64,000 bases of DNA from MWBF01 sp040772005 (GTDB taxonomy: Bacteria > Chloroflexota > Anaerolineae > CG2-30-64-16), in the NCBI GenBank assembly GCA_040772005.1, contig JAXGYZ010000004.1:558001-622000 (forward strand). Direction: 5' to 3'. The notes beneath the pieces are model-generated. The model was not told the DNA's origin, did no database searches, and saw only the letters and a list, made by a program, of their open reading frames with translations. The position numbers were made by a program, and so were the translations under genes. Below, piece after piece: positions 50,003 to 59,393 of the stretch; the first letter of the stretch is position 1; every line of letters begins with the position of its first letter.

Positions 50003-51277
50003 ATGAGCTCACAAGCCCGCACCAGTTCCATGAGACCAGCCCACCACCTGCGCGACACCTGCCGGGGTTGCGGCAGCCGCGACCTCTCGCTGTTCCTGCC
50101 GCTCGGCACCATGCCGCTGGCAAATGCCTTCCTGCACGACGAAACCGAGTTCGCACATGAAGCAGCCTATCCGCTGGACGTCTACTTCTGCCATCGCTGC
50201 TCGCTCGTTCAGTTGTTGGACGTCATCGATCCGGAGGTCCTTTTCAGGGATTATGTCTATGTAACCGGCACCTCGGACACGATGGCCGCGCACAACCGGC
50301 AATATGCTGAAACAGTCACCCGGTTGCTCGAACTCGGCCCGGCCGACCTCGTTGCAGAGGCCGGCAGCAACGATGGCAGCCTGCTCAAGTGCTTCCAGCG
50401 CGATGGCGTGCGCACGCTGGGCATCGAGCCGGCCGGCAACATTGCCCGCCTGGCCCAGGCGAACGGGGTCGAGACGGTCCATCGCTTCTTCGATCGGGCG
50501 TGCGGCCGCGAGATGCGCAGCTCCTACGGCCCGGCTCGCGCGGTCATCGCCAACAACGTCCTCGCGCACGTCGACGATACGCTCGGCTTCCTCCAGGGCT
50601 GCCGCGAGTTGGTGGCAGATGACGGGCTGGTCATCGTCGAGGCGCCCTACCTGCGCGAGCTGATCGACCGGCTTGAGTACGATACCATCTACCATGAGCA
50701 TCTCTGTTACTTCTCCATTACTGCGCTGGCGAGCCTGTACCGACGGGCGGACCTGCGCATCGTGCGGGTGGACGAAGTGGCGGTACACGGAGGCTCGCTG
50801 CGCGTCTATGCCGCACCTGAAGAAGGGGCAGACCGCTATGACGCCGGCGAGGTGACAGCCTACCTGGCACATGAGGCACGCGAAGGGCTGAACGAGTTTG
50901 CCACCTTCGCCCGTTTCGCCCGTGACGTCGAGCAGCACCGCCGCGCGCTGCGCGACCTGCTGGCCGACTTGACGAGCGCGGGGCACACGCTGGCCGGTTA
51001 CGGCGCACCGGCGAAGGGCAACACCCTGCTCAACTACTGCGCCATCGGGCCCGACCTGCTGCCGTACACGGTGGACAAGAACCCGCTAAAGGTTGGCTTG
51101 TTCACGCCGGGCACGCACATCCCGGTCTTGCCGGTCGCCGCGCTGGACGAGCGACAGCCGCACGACGTCCTCATCCTGGCCTGGAACTTCGCAGAGGAAA
51201 TCATGCGCCAGCAGGCGGCACACAGCCAACGGGGCGGCCGTTTCATCATCCCGCTGCCGAAGCCGGAGGTGATCTGA
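50003..51277 (+). CDS. Sugar C-methyltransferase (NDP-4-keto-6-deoxyhexose 3-C-methyltransferase-like)
   Basis: A 424-residue methyltransferase with the three-part build of TylC3-type enzymes: an N-terminal zinc domain (CRGCGSRDLS...CHRCSLVQ), a central S-adenosylmethionine domain (VAEAGSNDGSLL, GIEPAGNIARLA, VIANNVLAHVDD) and a C-terminal domain (GYGAPAKGNTLLNYCAIG...PLPKPEVI). EAPYLRELIDRLEYDTIYHEHLCYFS is the conserved active-site region with the His-Glu-His. These enzymes add a methyl to C3 of 4-keto-deoxysugars, giving branched sugars. Adjacent CDP-glucose genes supply a suitable substrate. Confidence 0.9.
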   Translation: MSSQARTSSMRPAHHLRDTCRGCGSRDLSLFLPLGTMPLANAFLHDETEFAHEAAYPLDVYFCHRCSLVQLLDVIDPEVLFRDYVYVTGTSDTMAAHNRQYAETVTRLLELGPADLVAEAGSNDGSLLKCFQRDGVRTLGIEPAGNIARLAQANGVETVHRFFDRACGREMRSSYGPARAVIANNVLAHVDDTLGFLQGCRELVADDGLVIVEAPYLRELIDRLEYDTIYHEHLCYFSITALASLYRRADLRIVRVDEVAVHGGSLRVYAAPEEGADRYDAGEVTAYLAHEAREGLNEFATFARFARDVEQHRRALRDLLADLTSAGHTLAGYGAPAKGNTLLNYCAIGPDLLPYTVDKNPLKVGLFTPGTHIPVLPVAALDERQPHDVLILAWNFAEEIMRQQAAHSQRGGRFIIPLPKPEVI

Positions 51278-51278
51278 A

Positions 51279-52043
51279 ATGCGCACCGTGATTCTGGCCG
51301 GGGGGCGGGGCACGCGGCTGGCCGAGGAGACCACCGCGCGGCCCAAGCCGATGGTGGAAATCGGCGGCAAACCCATGCTCTGGCACATCATGAACATCTA
51401 CGCCGCCTGCGGGCACAAGGATTTCATCATCGCCTGCGGCTATAAGGGCGAGATGATCAAAGAGTACTTCCACGATTACCACATGCACCACAGCGATTAC
51501 TTCGTAAATCTACAAGATGGCTCGCGGCGGATGATTCAGACGGACGGCACGGACTGGCAGGTGGGCGTCATCGACACGGGCTACGCGACCATGACCGGCG
51601 GGCGCATCCTGCGCCTGCGGCCCTGGCTGACGGACACCTTCATGGTGACATACGGCGATGGGGTGGGCGATATCGACCTGGCTGCGCTGCTGGCCTTTCA
51701 CCGGTCGCACGGCAAGCTTGCCACCGTCACGGCAGTCCGCCCGCCTGCACGCTTCGGCGCGCTCGAACTGGATGGCAACTGCGTGCAGCAGTTCTCCGAA
51801 AAGCCGCAGACCGGCGAAGGCTGGATCAACGGCGGCTTCTTCGTGTTCGAGCCGGCCATTTTCGATTATCTCGACGACGACGAAACCATCCTGGAGCGCG
51901 ACACGCTGGAGCGGCTCTCGGTCGGCTGCCAACTCATGGCCTTCCGCCACGAGGGCTTCTGGCAGCCGATGGACACGCTGCGCGACAAGGAATACCTGGA
52001 AGCCCTGTGGAGCAGCGGCCAGGCTCCCTGGAGGCGGTGGTGA
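51279..52043 (+). CDS. rfbF: Glucose-1-phosphate cytidylyltransferase
   Basis: A 254-residue nucleotidyltransferase. LAGGRGTRLAEETTARPKPMVEIGGKPMLWHIM is the catalytic loop and characteristic of RfbF/DdhA, which forms CDP-glucose from CTP and glucose-1-phosphate. The C-terminal EGFWQPMDTLRDKEYLEALW is also specific to the family. ATG follows the previous stop directly. The downstream dehydratase gene begins inside this gene's stop codon (GTGA). Confidence 0.95.
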   Translation: MRTVILAGGRGTRLAEETTARPKPMVEIGGKPMLWHIMNIYAACGHKDFIIACGYKGEMIKEYFHDYHMHHSDYFVNLQDGSRRMIQTDGTDWQVGVIDTGYATMTGGRILRLRPWLTDTFMVTYGDGVGDIDLAALLAFHRSHGKLATVTAVRPPARFGALELDGNCVQQFSEKPQTGEGWINGGFFVFEPAIFDYLDDDETILERDTLERLSVGCQLMAFRHEGFWQPMDTLRDKEYLEALWSSGQAPWRRW

Positions 52044-53017
52044 GCATCTGGCGTCAGCGCAACGTCTTTGTCACCGGCGCGACGGGCCTGCTCGGCTCGT
52101 GGCTGGTCGAGCGGCTGCTGGCCGAAGGCGCCAACGTCACCTGCCTGGTCCGCGACTGGGTGCCCCGGAGCCGCCTGGTCAGCGCGGGACTGCTCGAACG
52201 CACGAACGTCGTGCGCGGAGAGTTGGAGGATTACGCACTGCTCGTGCGTGCGCTGAACGAGTACGAGGTCGACACGGTGTTCCACCTGGGCGCGCAGACC
52301 ATCGTCGGTACGTCGGCGCGCTCGCCCCTGTCCACGTTCGAAGCGAACATCCGGGGCACGTGGAACCTGCTGGAAGCCTGCCGGACGAATGCCCGGCTCA
52401 TCCGGCGGATTGTGGTGGCATCGAGCGACAAGGCTTACGGGGCACATGAACGCCTGCCCTACACCGAAGACATGCCGCTGCAGGGCCGCTTCCCCTACGA
52501 TGTATCGAAGTCGTGCTCTGACCTGATTGCCCTGTCGTATTATCACACCTATGGGTTGCCCCTCGCCATCACGCGCTGCGGCAACCTGTTCGGCGGCGGC
52601 GACCTGAACTTCAACCGCCTGATTCCCGGCACGATCCGCTCTGTGCTGCAGGGCGAGCCGCCGGTCATCCGGAGCGACGGGCAGTACGTGCGCGACTACT
52701 TCTATGTGCGTGACGCGGTCGAGGCGTATCTTTGCCTGGCAGAGCGGCTGCCGGACGATGGCTGCGTGGGCGAGGCGTTCAACTTTGCGACCGAAAGGCC
52801 GCTGTCCGTCCTGGAGGTGGTCCAGCACATCCTGCGGCTGCTCGACCGTGAGGAGTTGCAGCCGCGCATCCTGAACGAAGCCAGCCACGAGATCCGCGCG
52901 CAGTATCTCGATTGCACGAAGGCCCGCCGCGTGCTCGGTTGGCAGGCCCGATACGGAATCGAGGATGCGCTGCACGAGACGATCGAATGGTATCGGCGGG
53001 AGTCATGTCGCACGTAG
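52040..53017 (+). CDS. CDP-glucose 4,6-dehydratase-like NAD-dependent dehydratase
   Basis: A 325-residue extended SDR. VFVTGATGLLGSWLVERLL is the NAD motif (RfbG proteins have TGHTGFKGSW here), VVASSDKAYGAHE the Ser/Thr-Asp-Lys catalytic strand, and FPYDVSKSCSDL the YxxxK site; SDKAYG and PYDVSKSC are the residues that point to CDP-glucose 4,6-dehydratase rather than GDP-mannose dehydratase. NFNRLIPGTIRSVLQGEPPVIRSDGQYVRDYFYV binds the nucleotide sugar. The product would be CDP-4-keto-6-deoxyglucose. GTG 52040 has GGAGG upstream. Somewhat shorter than typical RfbG (about 355). Confidence 0.82.
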   Translation: MSIWRQRNVFVTGATGLLGSWLVERLLAEGANVTCLVRDWVPRSRLVSAGLLERTNVVRGELEDYALLVRALNEYEVDTVFHLGAQTIVGTSARSPLSTFEANIRGTWNLLEACRTNARLIRRIVVASSDKAYGAHERLPYTEDMPLQGRFPYDVSKSCSDLIALSYYHTYGLPLAITRCGNLFGGGDLNFNRLIPGTIRSVLQGEPPVIRSDGQYVRDYFYVRDAVEAYLCLAERLPDDGCVGEAFNFATERPLSVLEVVQHILRLLDREELQPRILNEASHEIRAQYLDCTKARRVLGWQARYGIEDALHETIEWYRRESCRT

Positions 53018-54711
53018 TGTCTCCGAAGCAAACGCTTCGAAATGCAGGCGCGATCAAGCAGGCATTCCGCCGGCTTGTAAGCACCGGTGTGCTCGCGCCC
53101 TGGCTGTTGGGAATCGGCCTTTATATCTTCAACAATCTGTCGATCGTCGGCGGCTGGCTCCATGCGCCATCCGACTTCGAGCCCATGTTTGTGCCGCGAG
53201 CAGGGGACCTGGCGCAATACCTGACCTGGATCGAAGGGTTCAAACTCGCTCCCTTGATCTCAAACTATCATGCCCCCTGGCAAACTGAAGCGCGCTTCTT
53301 TGCTCTGCTGCCCTGGACGATTGCACAGTTAGCGACCTTGTTGGGTGGGAGGGTCCTGTTAGCCTATCATTTGGTGCATTTGGCCGGCTTCGTATTGGCC
53401 GCTCATGTATTGCTGCGAGTCATTAAAGTGTTTACATACGATCGGACACAAGCCCGCACCGCCTTACTTGCCGTGGTGTTGGCCGTACCGCTTCTGTCGT
53501 TGGCAGTCTTGCCTGTCAGCATACTCCGAGCCGTTGGAGCGCGCGGCCTGCCCGAACTGCCGGGCATCGGCGACTTCATCTGGTGGAGCTCGGATGGCTT
53601 CTTTCACGGCATCGCGGGCAGCATCTTCGTCACCTTCGGCACGGCCTGTGCTTTGGGAGCGATCAGCACCCTGGGTCTGTACTTGCGCACGCATCAGCGC
53701 CGCTATTTGCTTTACGCGTGTCTCATCGCATTTGTCTCGGCGCTCGTCCATCCATTTGAAGTCGTTGTCATCGTGGGAGCAGGTGCGCCAACGCTGCTGC
53801 TGGCGCATCGCAACAACCCACGACGCGCCTGGCTGGAAGCCGGAATGCTTACCTCATCCGGGGCGGCGGGTCTGCTGCCTATTGGCGTACAGGTGCTCAC
53901 AGCACCCTGGCTGCGAGATGCGGCAGCAAGGAATGACTGGCTGCCTTTCAATCCGCTGCGCATGTTGACCATCCTCGGACTGCCTGCGATTTTGGCGCTC
54001 GTCCTGCTGCTTCGCCAGCCAAGAGTCAGTACGCCGACGGATGGGCTATTGCGCAACTGGTATCTGTTCACCCTGGTGGCCCTGTATATTCCAGGCATCC
54101 CGTGGCCGCAGCACCTGCTGGATGGCTTCCATTATGTCGGTGCGCTGCTGCTCGTCCGGCTTGCGGCCAACAATGCCTGGTACACGACGATGCGCAGGCA
54201 GCATCCACGTGTCGTGACTTCGATTGCCGCCGCCTCGCTGTTGCTCGCCTTCTCTGCATACTTTGCTTATGGTGCAACAAGCTATGCTGATGGAGCACGC
54301 CCTGAACCTGTGCACGCCTTCACAACCGTTGCTCCGACCGCTGAAATGCAGGTCATCAAGTGGTTGCACAACTCTGCTGATACCGAAGACCTTGTGCTTG
54401 CACCCGCAAACCATGCGCCGTGGCTTGCCACCATACCGATGCACAGCTTCGCCAGCCATTTCATATTCAGTCTCTCGTACTTGAGCCAAGTCGAGTTATC
54501 CGATGCATTCTTTGCGGGAAAGCTAGATCAGCGTGCCGCTGAGAAGCTGCTCACAGAATACGGCGTCCGCTATGTTGTCGTGCCGGATGGCAGTCCTGCC
54601 GCCACGTATCTTGGCCGGCAGCCGCCCGCGGCACGATTCGGCAGTCTCAGCGTGTATGCGTTCGAAACTTCGGGCATGAAGCCGTATCCGGGACTACAGG
54701 GGAGAGAGTGA
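53005..54711 (+). CDS. Polytopic membrane protein with C-terminal ectodomain
   Basis: A 568-residue membrane protein with about ten hydrophobic helices followed by an ectodomain of about 120 residues (EMQVIKWLHNSADTEDLVLAPANHAPW...). The overall build resembles GT-C-type or YfhO-like proteins of envelope clusters, but no catalytic motif was recognised with confidence; DFEPMFVPRAGDLAQYLTWIEG in the first outer loop contains acidic residues that could serve. GC content is lower than in most of the cluster. Start ATG 53005 overlaps the dehydratase gene by 13 bases, with GGGAG upstream. Confidence 0.75.
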   Translation: MSHVVSPKQTLRNAGAIKQAFRRLVSTGVLAPWLLGIGLYIFNNLSIVGGWLHAPSDFEPMFVPRAGDLAQYLTWIEGFKLAPLISNYHAPWQTEARFFALLPWTIAQLATLLGGRVLLAYHLVHLAGFVLAAHVLLRVIKVFTYDRTQARTALLAVVLAVPLLSLAVLPVSILRAVGARGLPELPGIGDFIWWSSDGFFHGIAGSIFVTFGTACALGAISTLGLYLRTHQRRYLLYACLIAFVSALVHPFEVVVIVGAGAPTLLLAHRNNPRRAWLEAGMLTSSGAAGLLPIGVQVLTAPWLRDAAARNDWLPFNPLRMLTILGLPAILALVLLLRQPRVSTPTDGLLRNWYLFTLVALYIPGIPWPQHLLDGFHYVGALLLVRLAANNAWYTTMRRQHPRVVTSIAAASLLLAFSAYFAYGATSYADGARPEPVHAFTTVAPTAEMQVIKWLHNSADTEDLVLAPANHAPWLATIPMHSFASHFIFSLSYLSQVELSDAFFAGKLDQRAAEKLLTEYGVRYVVVPDGSPAATYLGRQPPAARFGSLSVYAFETSGMKPYPGLQGRE

Positions 54712-55718
54712 ACACACACGAAGTGCGTTTGTCCGTCGTCATAGTGCCTGTTGGCGGGCCTGAGTTTGTCCGCCGCTGTCTGACCGCGCTCTGCCAGCAG
54801 ATGCTTGGTGCCATCGAGGAGATCATAGTTCCACATGCCGCTGCGGACACGGACTACGCACAACTGGCGGCGGACTTCCCCGCGGTCCGCTTCCTGCCGG
54901 TCATGCAGGGTGAGGCCCAGCCGCGCAGCTGGCAATACGCACGGCAGCATGACGCCTACGACATGCTGAAGACGCAGGGGTTGAGCGCCTGTCGAGGCTC
55001 CGTGGTCGCACTGATCGAGGATACCGTCATTCCGGGACCTGACTGGGCCGAACAGGTGCGTGCCGCTCACCAACTGCCTCATGCCGTGATCGGCGGCGCG
55101 GTCGAGTATGCAGGTCGCGGCCTCCTGGGTTGGGCAGTCTACTTCATGGACTTCGGACGTTACGCGCGGCCGCTGACCGAAGGCTCGCAGCCCGCCCTGA
55201 CGGATGTCAATGTGTCATACAAGGCCGCAGCGCTGGCGGCCAACCGCGGGCTGTGGCGTCACCGTTATCACGAGACCGGGCTGCACACCGGCCTGGCGCA
55301 GCGCGGCGCGACCTTGTGGCTGAGGCCGCAGATCGTCGTCCGCCAGGACCGAGGACATCCGGTGTTCGACGCAGCGCTGCGGGAACGCTTCCAGTGGGGA
55401 TGGGTCTACGGCGCGAAGCGCGCCACGATGGTGAGGCGGTCCACGCGGGCAGCCCTGATCTTCTTGAGCCCGGCCATTCCGCTGGTCCGATTGGCGCGAC
55501 TGGCACAGAAAGCCCTCACGAACAAGCGGCTTGGAGCGCGGTTCATCAGCGCGCTGCTGTACCTCCTACCTTTGACCCTGGCCTGGTCCTGCGGAGAGCT
55601 GTACGGCTACCTGAGGCCCGCAAAGGACGGGCCTGTGACCGAAAAGCCTCTGCCTGTCCCGCCAGCGCGTAACACAGCAGAACAGCGTGAAGAACCGGCT
55701 TCACACGGCGTTCACTAA
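54708..55718 (+). CDS. Glycosyltransferase family 2-like protein
   Basis: A 336-residue protein with a degenerate GT2 fold. VRLSVVIVPVGGPEFVRRCLTAL matches the GT2 opening, but the following DDGS-type motif is replaced by IIVPHAAADTD; LIEDTVIPGPDW takes the place of DxD, and LTDVNVSYKAAAL plus RGATLWLRPQIVV are acceptor-side segments. One or two hydrophobic helices near 255-300 may anchor it. The altered nucleotide motif suggests unusual donor use or loss of activity. GTG 54708 overlaps the previous stop by four bases. Confidence 0.75.
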   Translation: MNTHEVRLSVVIVPVGGPEFVRRCLTALCQQMLGAIEEIIVPHAAADTDYAQLAADFPAVRFLPVMQGEAQPRSWQYARQHDAYDMLKTQGLSACRGSVVALIEDTVIPGPDWAEQVRAAHQLPHAVIGGAVEYAGRGLLGWAVYFMDFGRYARPLTEGSQPALTDVNVSYKAAALAANRGLWRHRYHETGLHTGLAQRGATLWLRPQIVVRQDRGHPVFDAALRERFQWGWVYGAKRATMVRRSTRAALIFLSPAIPLVRLARLAQKALTNKRLGARFISALLYLLPLTLAWSCGELYGYLRPAKDGPVTEKPLPVPPARNTAEQREEPASHGVH

Positions 55719-55724
55719 ACGGTC

Positions 55725-56987
55725 ATGGCGAGGAAGATACACATCAACCAACCGTTGCGTTTCCTGCACCTGACCACATTCTACCCGCCCTACAGCTTCG
55801 GCGGGGACGCGATGTACATCTACCGGCTGGCGCACGCGCTCGGCGATCGGGGGCATCACGTCGATGTGGTGCATTGCATCGACGCGTATCACCTGCTGCA
55901 TCCGGCGGAACCCGAAATCGCCTTCCGGGAGCACCCGCACGTCCACGTCCACGGCCTGCGCAGCCGCCTCGGCGCGCTGTCGCCGTTCCTGACCCAGCAG
56001 ACGGGCCGCGCCTATCTGAAGCGCCGCGCCATCGATGCGCTGCTCGACGCCGCGCCCTACGACGTGATCCACTATCACAATATTTCGCTGCTTGGCCCCG
56101 AAGTGCTCACACTCGGCCAGACCGGCCACCGCCCGGTGAAGCTGTACACCACGCACGAGCACTGGCTGGTCTGCCCGACGCACGTGCTCTGGAAGTTCAA
56201 CAGCCGGGCCTGCGAGAAGCCGGAATGCCTGCGGTGCACGCTGCTCGCCAAACGTCCGCCCCAACTCTGGCGCTATACAGGGCTGCTGGCACGCGCCAGC
56301 CGGCACGTGGACCGCTTCCTGTCGCCCAGCCGCTTCACCGCGCAGATGCACGCGGCGCGCGGCTTCCCGCAGCCGGTGGACCATCTGCCATACTTCATCG
56401 AGCGCGCCGACGCTGACTGGCAGACGCCGGGGCCGCGCCCGCAAGAGGCGCCTTATTTCCTGTTCGTGGGTCGCCTGGAGGCCATCAAGGGCGTGCAGAC
56501 CCTCATCGACCTGTGGCAGCGGTGCGATGTACCGTACGATCTGCTCATCGCGGGGGCCGGCACGCACGAACAAACGCTGCGCGAGGCAGCAGCAAATAAC
56601 CCGCGAATCAAGTTTTTGGGTGCTCTCCCACAACGCCAGCTAGGCAACTTGTACTACCATGCGCTCTCCTGTGTGGTGCCGTCGATCACCTATGAGACGT
56701 TCGGCGTTATCATCGTCGAGGCATTCGCCCGCAAGACTCCGGCGATCGTCCGCGACCTGGGCGCGCTGCCCGAAGTGGTGCAGGACAGCGGCGGGGGCTT
56801 TGTTTATCGCACGGACGATGAGCTTCTGGCCGCGCTGCACCGGATGGCAAGCTCACCGGAGACCCGCGCGGCACTCGGCGAGATCGGCTACCGGGCCTTC
56901 CTGCAACGGTGGACCCCGGAGGCCCACCTGACGCAGTACTTTGACATCGTAGCTGCGGCGCCAACCGGCGCGCGGCACCCGGATTGA
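55725..56987 (+). CDS. Glycosyltransferase family 4
   Basis: A 420-residue GT-B enzyme. The N-terminal domain contains LRFLHLTTFYPPYSFGGDAMYIYRLAHAL and DVIHYHNIS; the C-terminal donor-binding domain has FLFVGRLEAIKGVQTLIDLW, LLIAGAGTHEQTL, IKFLGALPQRQL and the E-x7-E region VVPSITYETFGVIIVEAFARKTP. CEKPECLRCTLL is a Cys-rich loop found in some GT4 members of polysaccharide clusters. It should add a sugar from a nucleotide donor in the cytoplasm. Six bases after the preceding gene. Confidence 0.92.
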   Translation: MARKIHINQPLRFLHLTTFYPPYSFGGDAMYIYRLAHALGDRGHHVDVVHCIDAYHLLHPAEPEIAFREHPHVHVHGLRSRLGALSPFLTQQTGRAYLKRRAIDALLDAAPYDVIHYHNISLLGPEVLTLGQTGHRPVKLYTTHEHWLVCPTHVLWKFNSRACEKPECLRCTLLAKRPPQLWRYTGLLARASRHVDRFLSPSRFTAQMHAARGFPQPVDHLPYFIERADADWQTPGPRPQEAPYFLFVGRLEAIKGVQTLIDLWQRCDVPYDLLIAGAGTHEQTLREAAANNPRIKFLGALPQRQLGNLYYHALSCVVPSITYETFGVIIVEAFARKTPAIVRDLGALPEVVQDSGGGFVYRTDDELLAALHRMASSPETRAALGEIGYRAFLQRWTPEAHLTQYFDIVAAAPTGARHPD

Positions 56988-57003
56988 GATTGGAAGTGGT
57001 GAA

Positions 57004-58143
57004 ATGACAATGCGATTAACTGAGCGAGTAAAACGTCATGCACGACTGACGCTGACCAACTACCAGCGTTTGCCCAGCCCCCCGTTCCTGGTCCTCTTCA
57101 TCAACTCCATCTGTAACATGAAGTGCGACCACTGCTTCTACTGGCGCAACCTGAACAGCAGGTCCGACCTGACGAAGGATGAAATCTTCGCACTGTCGCG
57201 CTCGCTAGGGCGCATCGAGAACCTGAACCTGTCCGGCGGCGAGCCCTTCCTGCGCAAGGAGTTCAGCGAAATCTGCCGCCAGTTCATCACCCACAACCAG
57301 GCACGCCAGATTTACGTGCCCACCAACGGCTATTATACTGACAGAATCGTCAAGCAGGTCACGGAGACCCTCGAGGAGCCGGAGCTGGAGCTGTTCGCCG
57401 TGGAGCTGTCGCTCGATGGGATGCCGGAATATCACGACGAATTCCGCGGCGCGCCGGGCAGCTTCGGCCGGTCGATGCAGACCTACGACGCGCTGGCCGA
57501 GATTCAGCGCCGCGACCCGCGGCTGCGCATTCACTCGGTCGCGACCGCGACCAACCAGAATCTGCACGAAATCCGCAGGCTGACGACCTACCTGTTCGAA
57601 CGCTGTCCGCAGATGGATCATCACAACCTGGCCGTGATCCGCGGGAACCGGAAGAACCCCTCCCTGCTCGCGCCCTCGGTGGCCGAGTACGGCGAGCTCT
57701 ACGAGTACATCCGCCGGCTGTGGAGCACGCGCGAGACCGGCCGCTACGGCGGCAGCGTCGAGCCGATGCTGCAGTGGGCCAAGATGCAGACGATGGAACA
57801 GGGCCGCCAGGTCATCCCCTGCCGCGCGGGTAGGATCAGCGCAGTCGTCTATGCGAACGGCGACGTGGGCGTGTGCGAGCTGCACAAGCCGCTGGGCAAC
57901 CTGCGCGAGAAATCCTTCTGGGAAATCTGGGATTCGCCGGAGGCGCACGAGCTGCGTGCCTCGATTGCCGCGAAGGACTGCCACTGCACCACCGAGGTCT
58001 TCCTCTGGCCCAGCATCGTGTTCCAGCCGCAGCATCTGGCCCGGACGATGGTCGCGGCCCGCGCCTGGCAGCAGCCCGCGGAGCTGCCGCGCGGCGAACG
58101 CGAACCCATCACCCTGCTGGATGGGCCGGTGCAGGCGCAGTGA
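57004..58143 (+). CDS. Radical SAM protein with SPASM-like C-terminus
   Basis: A 379-residue radical SAM enzyme. CNMKCDHCFYW (near residue 37) binds the 4Fe-4S cluster; LNLSGGEPFLRKEF and VPTNGYYTDRI are typical strands, and LSLDGMPEYHDEFRG is a conserved substrate-side motif. The C-terminal part has CRAGRISAVVYANGDVGVCELHKPLGNL and CHCTTEVFLWPS, suggesting an auxiliary cluster. Homologues of this group occur in polysaccharide and lipid clusters with unknown substrates. The next gene starts inside its stop codon (GTGA), so both are tightly coupled. Confidence 0.88.
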   Translation: MTMRLTERVKRHARLTLTNYQRLPSPPFLVLFINSICNMKCDHCFYWRNLNSRSDLTKDEIFALSRSLGRIENLNLSGGEPFLRKEFSEICRQFITHNQARQIYVPTNGYYTDRIVKQVTETLEEPELELFAVELSLDGMPEYHDEFRGAPGSFGRSMQTYDALAEIQRRDPRLRIHSVATATNQNLHEIRRLTTYLFERCPQMDHHNLAVIRGNRKNPSLLAPSVAEYGELYEYIRRLWSTRETGRYGGSVEPMLQWAKMQTMEQGRQVIPCRAGRISAVVYANGDVGVCELHKPLGNLREKSFWEIWDSPEAHELRASIAAKDCHCTTEVFLWPSIVFQPQHLARTMVAARAWQQPAELPRGEREPITLLDGPVQAQ

Positions 58144-59393
58144 GGCTGGGACGCAACTTCGCGTGGCTGGCCCTTGCGGAGGCCGCGAGCAAGGTCCTGA
58201 CCTTCGTCGCCGTGGCCTACCTGGCACGCGTCATCGGCCCGGAGCGTTTCGGCTACGTCGAGTTCGCCATCTCCGTCCTGCTCATCGCCGGGCTGGTGGT
58301 GGATCAGGGCTTCGGGCCGTACGGTGCACGCGAGATTGCCCGGACGCCGGAGCGCACCGGGCCGCTCGTCGCGGAGATTGTGGCCGCGCGCATCCTGCTG
58401 GCGGGACTGGCGTATCTCGCGGTGACTGCGCTGGCGCTGCTGGCGGGCCGGTCCTCGCCCGCCGGGTCGCTCCTGCTGCTCTACGGGCTGGGACTGTTTG
58501 CGCTGCCCTTCCTGCTCCAGTGGGTGTTCCAGGGCCACGAACGCATGTGGCCGGTGGCGCTGTTGCAGGTCATCCGGCAGAGCATCTACGCTTTCGTCAT
58601 TATCGCGTTCGTCCGCACGCCGGAGCAGTTCTGGCTGGCCGCGGTGGCGGAGACGCTGGGCGCGTGGGCTGCGGCCAGCTTGGGTCTTCTCCTGTACCGC
58701 CGCGCGCTCGGCGGCAGGTTGCAGGTGCAGTTCCGCTTCTCGCGACGGCTGCTGGCAGAGGGCGTGCCCATCGGGTTGAGCCAGATGTTCTGGACCGCGC
58801 GCATGTTCGGCGCGACCGCCATCCTGGGCATCGTCGCCACTCCCGCGGACCTGGGTTACTTCGGCGCGGCCATGCGCATCCTGCTCGCCGCACACACCTT
58901 TGTCTGGCTCTACTTCTTCAACCTGCTCCCCGCGCTGTCACGCGGCTGGACGCGAGCGGATGGGTCGTATCACGCCCTCGTGAGCCGCTCCATGCGGTTG
59001 GTCGGGGTAGCCGGCCCGGTCGTAACGCTGGCCTGGATCGCGCTGAGCAACCCGGCAACCACAGCTATCTACGGCGCACAGTTCGCGGCGGCGGAGGGGC
59101 CGCTCCGCTGGCTGGCGCTCGTCTGGTTGCTGGCCCTGTTGAGCGGGCATTACCGCTTCGGGCTCATCGCCGCGGGCTGCCAGCAGGCCGAGATGGTGTG
59201 CTCGGCCCTCGGTGCAGCGGCGGCCCTGGCTGCCATCCCGGGCGGCTACCTGCTCGGCGGACCGGCAGGCGCGGCCGCCGGCCTCGTCGTCGCCGAGGCC
59301 GTGGTGTGGATCGCGGCCCGGCTGTTTGCCATGCGTTATCTTGCATCGCCAACCCCGCGCGTGCAGCCGGGCGCAGTGCAGGTGGAGCTATGA
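58140..59393 (+). CDS. Wzx-like flippase (polysaccharide biosynthesis protein)
   Basis: A 417-residue MOP-superfamily flippase with about 12 hydrophobic helices. NFAWLALAEAASKVLTFVAVAYLARVIGPERFGYVEFA is the typical N-terminus of O-antigen/lipid II type flippases, and GLSQMFWTARMFGATAILGIVATPADLGYFGAAMRI begins the second half. It should move lipid-linked oligosaccharide to the outer face. No Wzy polymerase with a clear signature was found, though one of the unassigned membrane proteins could serve. Start GTG 58140 overlaps the radical SAM stop. Confidence 0.9.
   Translation: MRLGRNFAWLALAEAASKVLTFVAVAYLARVIGPERFGYVEFAISVLLIAGLVVDQGFGPYGAREIARTPERTGPLVAEIVAARILLAGLAYLAVTALALLAGRSSPAGSLLLLYGLGLFALPFLLQWVFQGHERMWPVALLQVIRQSIYAFVIIAFVRTPEQFWLAAVAETLGAWAAASLGLLLYRRALGGRLQVQFRFSRRLLAEGVPIGLSQMFWTARMFGATAILGIVATPADLGYFGAAMRILLAAHTFVWLYFFNLLPALSRGWTRADGSYHALVSRSMRLVGVAGPVVTLAWIALSNPATTAIYGAQFAAAEGPLRWLALVWLLALLSGHYRFGLIAAGCQQAEMVCSALGAAAALAAIPGGYLLGGPAGAAAGLVVAEAVVWIAARLFAMRYLASPTPRVQPGAVQVEL

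Noticed and set aside
57851..59389. Open frame of more than 500 codons in front of the GT4 gene at 59390, in the same frame
   Set aside because: It overlaps the radical SAM and flippase genes, has Arg/Gly/Ala-rich shadow composition and no family similarity; the GT4 homology begins at ATG 59390.
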